From positions 1 through 59,582 of the forward strand of contig CACWMK010000031.1 of NCBI GenBank assembly GCA_902761905.1: a stretch of DNA of 59,582 bases, in the 5' to 3' direction. Position 1 is the first letter of the stretch. The number at the start of each line of letters is the position of its first letter. The stretch comes from an uncultured Prevotellaceae bacterium. Lineage in GTDB: Bacteria > Bacteroidota > Bacteroidia > Bacteroidales > Bacteroidaceae. A model generated the notes under the pieces. It saw nothing but the letters and a program-made list of their open reading frames with translations, was not told the DNA's origin and ran no database searches. The position numbers and the translations under genes are program-made. This document shows positions 49,839 to 57,383 of this stretch, one piece after another.

Positions 49839-50243
49839 ATGGATATAAAAGAATTACTAAATGAGACCGACCATTTTGCAGCTCGTGCTGGCTGCAAGAT
49901 AGTCGAAGTCGACGGACATCACGCAGTTGCTGAGATGACCGTCACGTCCGAACATCTCAATGGTGGCCATGTGTGTCAGGGTGGGGCACTCTTCACCCTG
50001 GCCGACCTTGCCATCGCTGCATTGATGAATCAGCATGGAGAACTCACCTTCGGCATCTCCAATAACATTATGTTTGTAGCCAGTGCCAAAGAGGGCGATC
50101 ATCTCCGTGCAGAAGCCATCTTCGTGGCTGATCATCACAAGATTCCATCCGTAGAAGTGCGCGTTACAAATCAGGACAACACCCTTATCTGCCACGTCAC
50201 AGGTATGGGCTACCGCAAATCCAAACCACTACCCAAAGAATAA
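49839..50243 (+). CDS. PaaI-type hotdog thioesterase
   Basis: The 134-aa hotdog-fold protein has the family core GGHVCQGGALFTLADLAIAA and later NNIMFVASAKEGDHLRAEA. Such enzymes hydrolyse acyl-CoA (often phenylacetyl-CoA or similar) to free acid and CoA. The exact substrate is unknown. The ATG at 49839 is chosen because the promoter box lies just upstream at 49825-49832, leaving almost no leader; the in-frame codons further upstream are terminator hairpin. It is followed after 38 nt by the GH13 lipoprotein gene. Confidence 0.86.
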   Translation: MDIKELLNETDHFAARAGCKIVEVDGHHAVAEMTVTSEHLNGGHVCQGGALFTLADLAIAALMNQHGELTFGISNNIMFVASAKEGDHLRAEAIFVADHHKIPSVEVRVTNQDNTLICHVTGMGYRKSKPLPKE

Positions 50244-50281
50244 TTTCTTACCAACATTCAATAATTTTACTACTACAATTT

Positions 50282-51613
50282 ATGAAAAAGCTACTATTAT
50301 TTGCTTTGGCAATCGCCGCGTTAAGCGCATGCCGACCAGCACAACAAGCCACACAACAGGCGTTCCAACTGCCTGAGGTTGATGACATCGCCATGTATCA
50401 GGTCAATCCTCGTGTTTTTGCTCCTGAGAAATCACTACTTGCCGTGGCCGACCGCATCGACTCTATCCGCAGTCTCGGCGTAAACGTCATGTGGGTTATG
50501 CCCATCTATCCCATCGGTGTCGAGAAGGGCAAGAACTCTCCTTACTGCATCAGCGACTACAAAGCCATTGCGCCAGAGTTCGGCACTATCGACGACTTTA
50601 AGCACCTGGCCGCCGTATGCCACGAGCATGGCATGGCAATCATCCTCGATTGGGTGGCCAACCACACTGCTTGGGATCATCCCTGGCTCAAGGCTCACCC
50701 CGAATGGTACACTCACGACGAGAAAGCCGACACCATCATCTGTCCACAACCATGGAACTGGGAAGATGTGGCCGACCTGAATTATGACAATCAGGACCTG
50801 CGTGCTGCAATGATCGATGCCATGAAGTTCTGGATAGTAGAGGTAGGTATCGACGGATTCCGTTGCGATGTAGCCGACGGAGTGCCAGCCGACTTCTGGA
50901 AGGATTGTATCACAGAACTCCGCGCCGCTGCTGGCGACCGCAAGATTCTGATGCTTGCCGAGGGTAAGAACAAGGACAACTTCACCGTGGGCGGTTTCGA
51001 TATGAATTACGGTTGGGATTATAAAGACGAGTTGGTTAAGGTGTGGAAGGGCGCACCCGCATCCGATCTTATCGCAGCTGATAGTGCCGAGTACGCCAGT
51101 CTGCCTGCAGGCAAAGTTAAGCTGCGCTTCACCACCAATCACGACCATTCTACCGAGGCCACACCGCCAGTAGAATTCACATCCGACCGTGGTGCCATGG
51201 CAGCCTATGTGGCCAGTATCTTCCCTCATGGCGGTGCATTGATCTACGGTTCTCAGGAAGTTGGCTACCCCGAGCCAATCAACTTCTTCAAGTATGTGCC
51301 AGTAAATTGGACTGCCAAGCCTGAGATCTATCAGGAGTACCAGGCACTTCTTGATCAGTACAACACTCATCCTGCATTACGCAAGGGCAAGCTAACCGCA
51401 TGGCCCGACAAGGATGTACTGATATTTGAGAAGTCAGACAATGACGAACGTTTCCTCATATTGGTCAACGTTCGTAACGAGCCGAAGCCTGCCACCATCC
51501 CTTCAGACTGGGCTGCCCAGGATGCTACAGACGTTCTTACCGGCAAAAATCAGAAGCTCCCAAGCACTCTACAGCTTGTCCCGTTCCAATACTGTATTCT
51601 CAGTATACAATAG
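50282..51613 (+). CDS. alpha-amylase-family (GH13) lipoprotein
   Basis: The 443-aa protein has a lipoprotein signal (MKKLLLFALAIAALSAC, lipidated C17), so it is at the outer membrane. The GH13 barrel has VMPIYPIGV, LDWVANHT, GIDGFRCDVADG (nucleophile D196), ILMLAEGKN (acid/base E227) and TTNHDHST (D288). A C-terminal beta domain follows (about 360-443). It should cleave alpha-1,4-glucan oligosaccharides. The link to the starch or glycogen system elsewhere in the window is weak. A strong hairpin follows. Confidence 0.9.
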   Translation: MKKLLLFALAIAALSACRPAQQATQQAFQLPEVDDIAMYQVNPRVFAPEKSLLAVADRIDSIRSLGVNVMWVMPIYPIGVEKGKNSPYCISDYKAIAPEFGTIDDFKHLAAVCHEHGMAIILDWVANHTAWDHPWLKAHPEWYTHDEKADTIICPQPWNWEDVADLNYDNQDLRAAMIDAMKFWIVEVGIDGFRCDVADGVPADFWKDCITELRAAAGDRKILMLAEGKNKDNFTVGGFDMNYGWDYKDELVKVWKGAPASDLIAADSAEYASLPAGKVKLRFTTNHDHSTEATPPVEFTSDRGAMAAYVASIFPHGGALIYGSQEVGYPEPINFFKYVPVNWTAKPEIYQEYQALLDQYNTHPALRKGKLTAWPDKDVLIFEKSDNDERFLILVNVRNEPKPATIPSDWAAQDATDVLTGKNQKLPSTLQLVPFQYCILSIQ

Positions 51614-51636
51614 TAAGAAGCTATCGAAAAAAATAG

Positions 51637-51671
51637 ATCTCCAGTCACTAGTGTGGCTGGAGATTTATTTT
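51637..51671 (+). terminator. terminator after the GH13 gene
   Basis: ATCTCCAG (51637-51644) / CTGGAGAT (51657-51664), with further CAC/GTG pairing, then TTATTTTG. Confidence 0.75.
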
Positions 51672-51700
51672 GTTCACGAACAAATTATTATTTTCGTATA

Positions 51701-52084
51701 TTAAAACACAGCAGCAATGCCGTGCCTGCGATGCTTTCGGTAGTTGGGATTTGGAATCATAAACCGCTGTTTCTCCTCATCAGAAAGCACAGCAATACCA
51801 ACGCCCTTGCTGTCTGCATACTGCTTAATTGCGCGTATATCAACCAGGTTAGTCTCGAACGCAAAGTCCTTGTGCTGTTCGAGCGCATCGGCCTTCTGTT
51901 TCTCCAACTGCGAGGCGACGGTGCCGCTCACCCAACGGTCGGGCCAGTCGGGATGTTCGCGGCGCAGGTCGAGCATCAGTTTGTCGCCGTCGAACGACTT
52001 GACACTGACGTAGAAGGGGCAGAGGCGGCTCTTGCCCGCACCGTTCGGCCCGGCAATGATGGTGAGTTCTGGGCGGCGCTCCAT
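51701..52084 (-). CDS. shortened zeta-toxin-like protein
   Basis: The 127-aa protein starts TIIAGPNGAGKSRLCPF, a Walker A loop of the zeta toxin/PezT kinase group, and has FDGDKLMLDL and FAFETNLVD further on. Full zeta toxins phosphorylate UDP-GlcNAc and are about 190-270 aa. Here the middle and C-terminal part with the Arg residues that bind ATP are absent; after NLVD the end is a short unrelated-looking stretch. It is likely inactive or a derived form. The ATG follows directly on the stop of the gene before it (TAGATG), so the two are coupled. Confidence 0.65.
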   Translation of the reverse strand: MERRPELTIIAGPNGAGKSRLCPFYVSVKSFDGDKLMLDLRREHPDWPDRWVSGTVASQLEKQKADALEQHKDFAFETNLVDIRAIKQYADSKGVGIAVLSDEEKQRFMIPNPNYRKHRRHGIAAVF

Positions 52085-52366
52085 CTATCGCGAAATAAGA
52101 TAAGAGTAACGGCCTTTACCGGGAGCGGCAGTTCGGCGAAGAATGCGGTAGGTACGACTGCGGCGGTCGAGTTTTACACGATCCTCACTACCGTCGGGAT
52201 TGGCCAGATAAGTGTTTCCGTCGTTGTCGAAGAAAGGAACGGAAACGCCACGGCGCCACGAGTCGGCATAGATGCGCTCTATCTCGCGGCTCGCCGCAAG
52301 GTTGGCCTCGCTAGCCGTCTGGCCATTAGGCAACTGAATGATGTCAATGTCTTTATATGTACACAT
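52085..52366 (-). CDS. small protein upstream of the zeta-like gene, possible antitoxin
   Basis: The 93-aa protein starts MCTYKDIDIIQLPNGQTASE and has a basic end (RRSRTYRILRRTAAPGKGRY). Its stop is immediately followed by the zeta-like start, the usual layout of a toxin-antitoxin pair. It does not obviously match epsilon antitoxins, which are small three-helix proteins. A -7-like TAACTTTG lies at 52400-52393. An antitoxin role is inferred only from position. Confidence 0.55.
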   Translation of the reverse strand: MCTYKDIDIIQLPNGQTASEANLAASREIERIYADSWRRGVSVPFFDNDGNTYLANPDGSEDRVKLDRRSRTYRILRRTAAPGKGRYSYLISR

Positions 52367-52468
52367 AATCGATTATTTGCAGAATTCGGTTGCAAAGTTA
52401 CAGAATTTCCTCGAATTAAAACACAGGAAGCTAGTTTTTTTACTAATATTAGTGCTTGGGAGATACCT

Positions 52469-54916
52469 TTAGTTTAGTGCTATACGGATTACTGCCATGG
52501 AATACTTTGGTAGCTTGTAACTGAACTTGTTGTCGATGTTTACGTAAGTCTTTTCAGGAGCGTTGATGTTTCTGTCGTTTATACCTCCCTGAATGTATGT
52601 TACGGTTGCCTTTTTGCTATATCCAGCGATATCGCCAACATTGATATTAAAAGTGTTGTCGTTAGGGATGGCGTTAACCAGTTTGATGATGATGTCACCG
52701 GTTTCCTTGTCGATCACCACAGAACTCTTAACTCTTTTCTCTGCATCACGCATCACCTCCCAACCATTCCTTACGTCTTTGAGGTCTGGACAGAGACTTA
52801 GGCTTGAATATACATATTCATCACCTGCATTCTGACCGAACAGCATCTGTACAAAATAGTTTGGTGTAGGCTTAACTTCTGTATTGTTGAAGTAGATCAG
52901 GTCTGGGTTCCACTGTGTGTGACCTTCCTTGGCCAGCAGTGGTGCATAGCTCGACATTACCACCACATCTGCATTTCGCTCTACATTTGTCAGGTGTATA
53001 GCTTCTGTAAGGGCATTCTCCATGTGGTTACCTCTGCTTGCCCATTCGCCCAGATAAACCTTGGTGCCATTGCGGTCGTAATTATCATAGAAATCCTGGT
53101 GATTCAAGAACCAGCCCACATTATTATAATAATGTTCATCTACTATCTCTATATTGTGTTTCTTGGCTATCTGCCATCCGTATTCGTAATCCGATCCCTC
53201 CCAGAATGGACCGACAGTGCCTACGATGGTGATTTCTGGATGGGCCTTCTTTATCCCGTTTATCAGAAACAGATATCGCTCTGTGAAAGTGTCGCTGATA
53301 AGGTCTTCATTGCCTATGCCCAGGTACTTCAGACCAAAAGGCTTGGGGTGTCCTGCCTTAGCACGTATCTTAGCCAGACTGCTGGTTTTGGCATCACCGT
53401 TAGCCCATTCTATCAGGTCGAGTAGTTCCTGCAGATACGACTCCATTGTAAGCGGCTTGCCATTATATGTGTAAGGCGAAGGTTTACCGTTCAGGTCCTT
53501 TTCAAAAGGCAGTCCGCCCTGTTGTCCGTTACCGCCTCGTGATGAATTTTGGCAAGGCACTCCAGCAGCAAGCACAGGTAGCGGCTGGGCGCCAATGTCT
53601 TCGCAGTACTGGAAATACTCATAGAAACCTATTCCTCGGCTCTGGTGATATCCCCAAATATTCATGTCAGGCTGTCGCTCCCACAGGTCGCCAACGGTAG
53701 CCTGCCAATGGTATATATTGTCAATCCCCTGTCCATGAGTAGCACATCCTCCGGGGAAACGTATAAACTGAGGTTTTAGGTCGGCCAATGTCTGTGCCAG
53801 GTCAGCACGCATGCCATTTGGACGATTCTTGAAAGTTTTCTGTGGCATTACAGATACGAAGTCGATGCATATTTCTCCGGCTTGCAATGGTTCAATCATC
53901 AGTTTGGCATCCTTAACGGTAGCCGATGCAGTCAGAGTGGCCTTTTGCTGTTTCCAGGCTGCAGTAGCATTTACCGTGGTCGCAGCTATTGTTTTGTTGC
54001 CACTTACCAGACTGATTTTTAGTTTACCTTTTCCTTTTGTAAAGATTGAGAGATTGTACTTATCCTTAGCCTTCATCGCTATGCCATCCCATCCCTCGTT
54101 GATAAGCTTTGCCCCTTTGGCAGTAGTATTCAGAACAGCATAATGTGCGTTGTTCTTGTGGATAGGATTACTGTCTGCTATTGTCCACTCGGTGCCTTCG
54201 CCCTCCAGTTTCCATGCAGTCTTGGCGTTCCAGTTCCGGTTGTCCACCTGAGTATATTCAAAATCTCTGTTTTGGACAAGTTCTGCATACAAGCCTCCAT
54301 CTGCAGCATAGTTGATATCCTCAAAGAATATGCCTATCAATTCTGGCGAAATACGCTTTCTGTCTTTGAGATTGATGTTAATTTCGGTGGTAAAATCCTT
54401 CGTGAATCCATCTAGGGCTCTACTTGCCAGACGTTCGCCTTCCCATTGGCCGCGCAGTTCTGCCGCCTGCACCTTTGTTATTAGGTTTTCTACCACGCAG
54501 TAAGGCACCTTTACGATATTCTCTTTCGATTCCTTTTCCAGTTGTGCCTTTTTAGCGTTGAAATCTTTTTGTGACAGATAAGGATAATCCTGCGGTTTCC
54601 ACAAGAACAGATCGGCCGACTGCGTAGTGGCTATCTGTGGATGTTTGGGATTAGGTACAAACTCTGCAAAGAACTGTTTCCCGTCGTATTTCAGAACTGG
54701 GAAATACATCTTTTTTTCAGAGCCCCATGGACCATAGTCGCTCTTAAACAGATTGCGATTACCTATAGGTATCCATGTTTTCTTGTCGACTGAGTAAGCC
54801 ACACGAAGTCCTTCTCCTGGATTTGGGTTATATGCTTTCATAAATACCGAATCAGGATGATTCGCCATTGCTGTTGCCGATGCTGCAATAAAAGCTGCAG
54901 TTAATAGTTTTCTCAT
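52469..54916 (-). CDS. alpha-L-arabinofuranosidase, GH51, exported
   Basis: It releases arabinose from arabinan and arabinoxylan side chains. The 815-aa protein has a signal peptide (MRKLLTAAFIAASATAMA), then an N-terminal part about 50-180 like GH43-linked or lectin-type domains (SADLFLWKPQDYPYLSQ). The GH51 catalytic barrel has the acid/base E537 (GIGNEDLISDTF) and nucleophile E624 (KVYLGEWASRG). A C-terminal beta domain (about 700-815) ends the protein. The ATG at 54916 is chosen because signal peptide homology starts there. Its promoter is at 54988-54957. Confidence 0.92.
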   Translation of the reverse strand: MRKLLTAAFIAASATAMANHPDSVFMKAYNPNPGEGLRVAYSVDKKTWIPIGNRNLFKSDYGPWGSEKKMYFPVLKYDGKQFFAEFVPNPKHPQIATTQSADLFLWKPQDYPYLSQKDFNAKKAQLEKESKENIVKVPYCVVENLITKVQAAELRGQWEGERLASRALDGFTKDFTTEININLKDRKRISPELIGIFFEDINYAADGGLYAELVQNRDFEYTQVDNRNWNAKTAWKLEGEGTEWTIADSNPIHKNNAHYAVLNTTAKGAKLINEGWDGIAMKAKDKYNLSIFTKGKGKLKISLVSGNKTIAATTVNATAAWKQQKATLTASATVKDAKLMIEPLQAGEICIDFVSVMPQKTFKNRPNGMRADLAQTLADLKPQFIRFPGGCATHGQGIDNIYHWQATVGDLWERQPDMNIWGYHQSRGIGFYEYFQYCEDIGAQPLPVLAAGVPCQNSSRGGNGQQGGLPFEKDLNGKPSPYTYNGKPLTMESYLQELLDLIEWANGDAKTSSLAKIRAKAGHPKPFGLKYLGIGNEDLISDTFTERYLFLINGIKKAHPEITIVGTVGPFWEGSDYEYGWQIAKKHNIEIVDEHYYNNVGWFLNHQDFYDNYDRNGTKVYLGEWASRGNHMENALTEAIHLTNVERNADVVVMSSYAPLLAKEGHTQWNPDLIYFNNTEVKPTPNYFVQMLFGQNAGDEYVYSSLSLCPDLKDVRNGWEVMRDAEKRVKSSVVIDKETGDIIIKLVNAIPNDNTFNINVGDIAGYSKKATVTYIQGGINDRNINAPEKTYVNIDNKFSYKLPKYSMAVIRIALN

Positions 54917-54956
54917 CTTTATTGTTATTATAGTGATCATTCTTACAATTCGCGTG

Positions 54957-54988
54957 CAAAGATAAACAAAATAGTTGTATGCAGCAAA
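54957..54988 (-). promoter_or_regulatory. GH51 promoter
   Basis: On the minus strand: TTTG (54988-54985), 20 nt, TATCTTTG (54964-54957). Confidence 0.7.
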
Positions 54989-55089
54989 CTTAATGCTATT
55001 TTTCTTGCATAATTATTTGGCGGAATGGAGAATTGTGCGTATATTTGCGGCAGATTACTTCCTGGCGTGGTTCGCCCCCTTAATCTGTA

Positions 55090-57372
55090 TTAATCAGTAA
55101 ACTCTCCGCCTAAAGCTTTATAAAGTTGTATGGTAGATTCCAATAGTTCATAACGATGGCTGAGCAGGGATAGGCGCGCTTCAAGCAGTGACTGGCGGGC
55201 CAGGAGCACTTGCAGATAATTGATCTCGCTGTCGTAGCGCATACGTTTCTCCGTTGCATTCAGCACATCCGTGAGTTTGTCTACTTGCTGTGAGTTGAGC
55301 ATGATGGCCCGCTGAGCATATTGGCGGCTGGCGAGGACATTGTTCACCTCTTGTCCTGCTTCGAGAATAGCTTGGCGGAAGGCAATCTTAGCCTCCTCTT
55401 GTTCGGATTGAGCCTTCTTGACCTCAGCCCTCAACTTACCATTGGCAAAGACGGGCTGTGTGAGCGAGCCTAATGCCCTCGTGAGCAGACCGGCTGGAGA
55501 GACCACTTCGTCAGCATCGTTGGTCCAGCCGATGATACCTGAGAGATTCAGTGAGGGGTAAAGGGCTGCCTTTGCCTCGTTGGTGAGATAGAAGGCTTCC
55601 TTGAGGGCTGCCTCTGCCTGACGGATATCAGGACGCGTGGCAAGTGTCTGAATATTCACTTGAGGTATCAGAGGCATCTGTTCGCAGGATGTAAGGAAGT
55701 CACCTCTTTCGATATGACCGCTATAACGCCCTAACAAGGCACAGAGCGCATTTTCTGCCTCTATCATCTGCAACTGCAGAGCCTCAAGGGTTTCCTCTGC
55801 TTTAAGTTTGCTGGCCTCAGCCATATTCACCTCGTCGCTGGTAGCCTCGCCCACAGCCATCAGTGCTTTCTGGGCTCGTACGCTCTCATCCCAACTGTTG
55901 ACGACATCACGGGTATCGCTTATCTGAGCATCGTACATCTCGAGTTGATAATAGCCGGTGGCTATGGTGGAAATCAGTTCCACCTGAACAGCCTGTACAT
56001 AGGCTGCCTTCTCCTCTACGTTAGCTGCTGCGGCTTTCTTGGCATTCTGCAGTTTCCCAAAGATATCGACCTCCCAACTGGCTTCTGCACTGAAGCCAAA
56101 TTTGCTTTCCGTTTGTGGATCGTTTTCCGAATTCTTGAAACGGACTGTCTCACCTTTGGCCCCGAGTTCGAGTGAGGGGAATAGCTCACCCTTGGCATTG
56201 CGCAAGGAGGCTTTGGCTGCATCTACATGTAGCTTGGCGATATTCAGGTCGCTGTTATGTGCCAGCCCTTCCTCAATGAGAGCCACCAAACGGGGCTCCG
56301 TAAACAACTCATGCCAGCCCTGGGGGAGTGAAGAGTGGAGAGTGAAGAGTGAAGAATCGGCTTGCGCAAGGTCGGAACGGACAATACTATCGTTAATGAT
56401 GGAGCCCTGGCGATGATAGTTGGAATAAGTACCGCAGCCAGTCAAGACGAACAATGAGATGATGAGAGGTATTACGCTTTTATGCATCAGCTTGGGCATA
56501 TATTTCTCCTCAAGATGCTGGAAGATGATAAAGAATACGGGTACGAAAAAGAGCAGCGCAAGGGTGCCAATCGTCATGCCTGCGATGACACAGACGCCCA
56601 ACGATATGTTACTGACGGCTCCTGCACCTGTTGCAAAGACCAGTGGTAACAGACCGATAATAAGTGTCATGGCCGTCATCAGGATAGGGCGCAGACGGAC
56701 TTTGGCTGCCTCAAGAGCCGCATCGCTGATGCTCATGCCCTCACGGCGACGGGCGCTGGCATATTCCGTCAGCAGAATAGCCGTCTTGGCCAGCAGACCA
56801 ATCAGCATGATGATACCCACCTGCATATAGACATTATTCTCCAACCCGATCAAATAAACGACTGCGAAACTGCCTGCAATACCAAAAGGAACACTCAGCA
56901 ATACGGCCAACGGGATGAGCATGCTCTCATAAAGTGAGCATAGCACGAGATAAACAAAGACCAACACAAGCAGGAATATCCAAATCATGTTAGCGGTGGA
57001 AGAAATCTCCTCACGAGTCGTTCCTGTGAAATCGTAACCATAGCCCTGTGGCAATGATTGGCTAGCCACCTCAGCAATGGCTTGAATAACATCACCTGAA
57101 CTATAGCCGTCTTCTGGGGATATCTCGATACCAATACTAGAGAACAGGTTGAAGCGCCCCAGCGACTCTACACCATAGGTTTTCTTGAATGTCGTCAGTT
57201 CGGTGATGGGAATGTAGGCGCCACGATCGGTATGGATCAGGATATTGTTGAGGTCGTCTCTGTCAGCCCGTAATTCCGGATCGGCCTGCAGAATGACGTG
57301 ATAAAGTTTTCCGAAGGCATTGAATTGCGAGGCATAATCGCCACCAATATAACCATTGAGAATCTTGAGCAC
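55090..57372 (-). CDS. RND pump C-terminal part fused in frame to a TolC-family lipoprotein
   Basis: Residues 1 to about 290 are the second half of an AcrB-type permease: LKILNGYIGGDYASQFNAFG, then a block of six membrane helices (about 128-285) with IGLLAKTAILLTEYAS. Without a stop, residue 296 begins a TolC-family outer-membrane factor: MHKSVIPLIISLFVLTGC is a full lipoprotein signal (lipid Cys 313), followed by two TolC repeats (GWHELFTEPRLVALIEEGLA, and LATRPDIRQAEAALKEAFYL). Pump and channel are thus one reading frame, or TolC starts separately at its own ATG (56487). The N-terminal half of the permease is in another frame from 57384 on, because of an 11-bp duplication. Confidence 0.85.
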   Translation of the reverse strand: MLKILNGYIGGDYASQFNAFGKLYHVILQADPELRADRDDLNNILIHTDRGAYIPITELTTFKKTYGVESLGRFNLFSSIGIEISPEDGYSSGDVIQAIAEVASQSLPQGYGYDFTGTTREEISSTANMIWIFLLVLVFVYLVLCSLYESMLIPLAVLLSVPFGIAGSFAVVYLIGLENNVYMQVGIIMLIGLLAKTAILLTEYASARRREGMSISDAALEAAKVRLRPILMTAMTLIIGLLPLVFATGAGAVSNISLGVCVIAGMTIGTLALLFFVPVFFIIFQHLEEKYMPKLMHKSVIPLIISLFVLTGCGTYSNYHRQGSIINDSIVRSDLAQADSSLFTLHSSLPQGWHELFTEPRLVALIEEGLAHNSDLNIAKLHVDAAKASLRNAKGELFPSLELGAKGETVRFKNSENDPQTESKFGFSAEASWEVDIFGKLQNAKKAAAANVEEKAAYVQAVQVELISTIATGYYQLEMYDAQISDTRDVVNSWDESVRAQKALMAVGEATSDEVNMAEASKLKAEETLEALQLQMIEAENALCALLGRYSGHIERGDFLTSCEQMPLIPQVNIQTLATRPDIRQAEAALKEAFYLTNEAKAALYPSLNLSGIIGWTNDADEVVSPAGLLTRALGSLTQPVFANGKLRAEVKKAQSEQEEAKIAFRQAILEAGQEVNNVLASRQYAQRAIMLNSQQVDKLTDVLNATEKRMRYDSEINYLQVLLARQSLLEARLSLLSHRYELLESTIQLYKALGGEFTD

Positions 57373-57383
57373 AGCTGAAGGCT

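Noticed and set aside
51653-52477. Plus-strand frame of 274 codons over the zeta-like pair
   Set aside because: It runs through a terminator tail and antisense to two coupled minus genes that have Walker A and a promoter.
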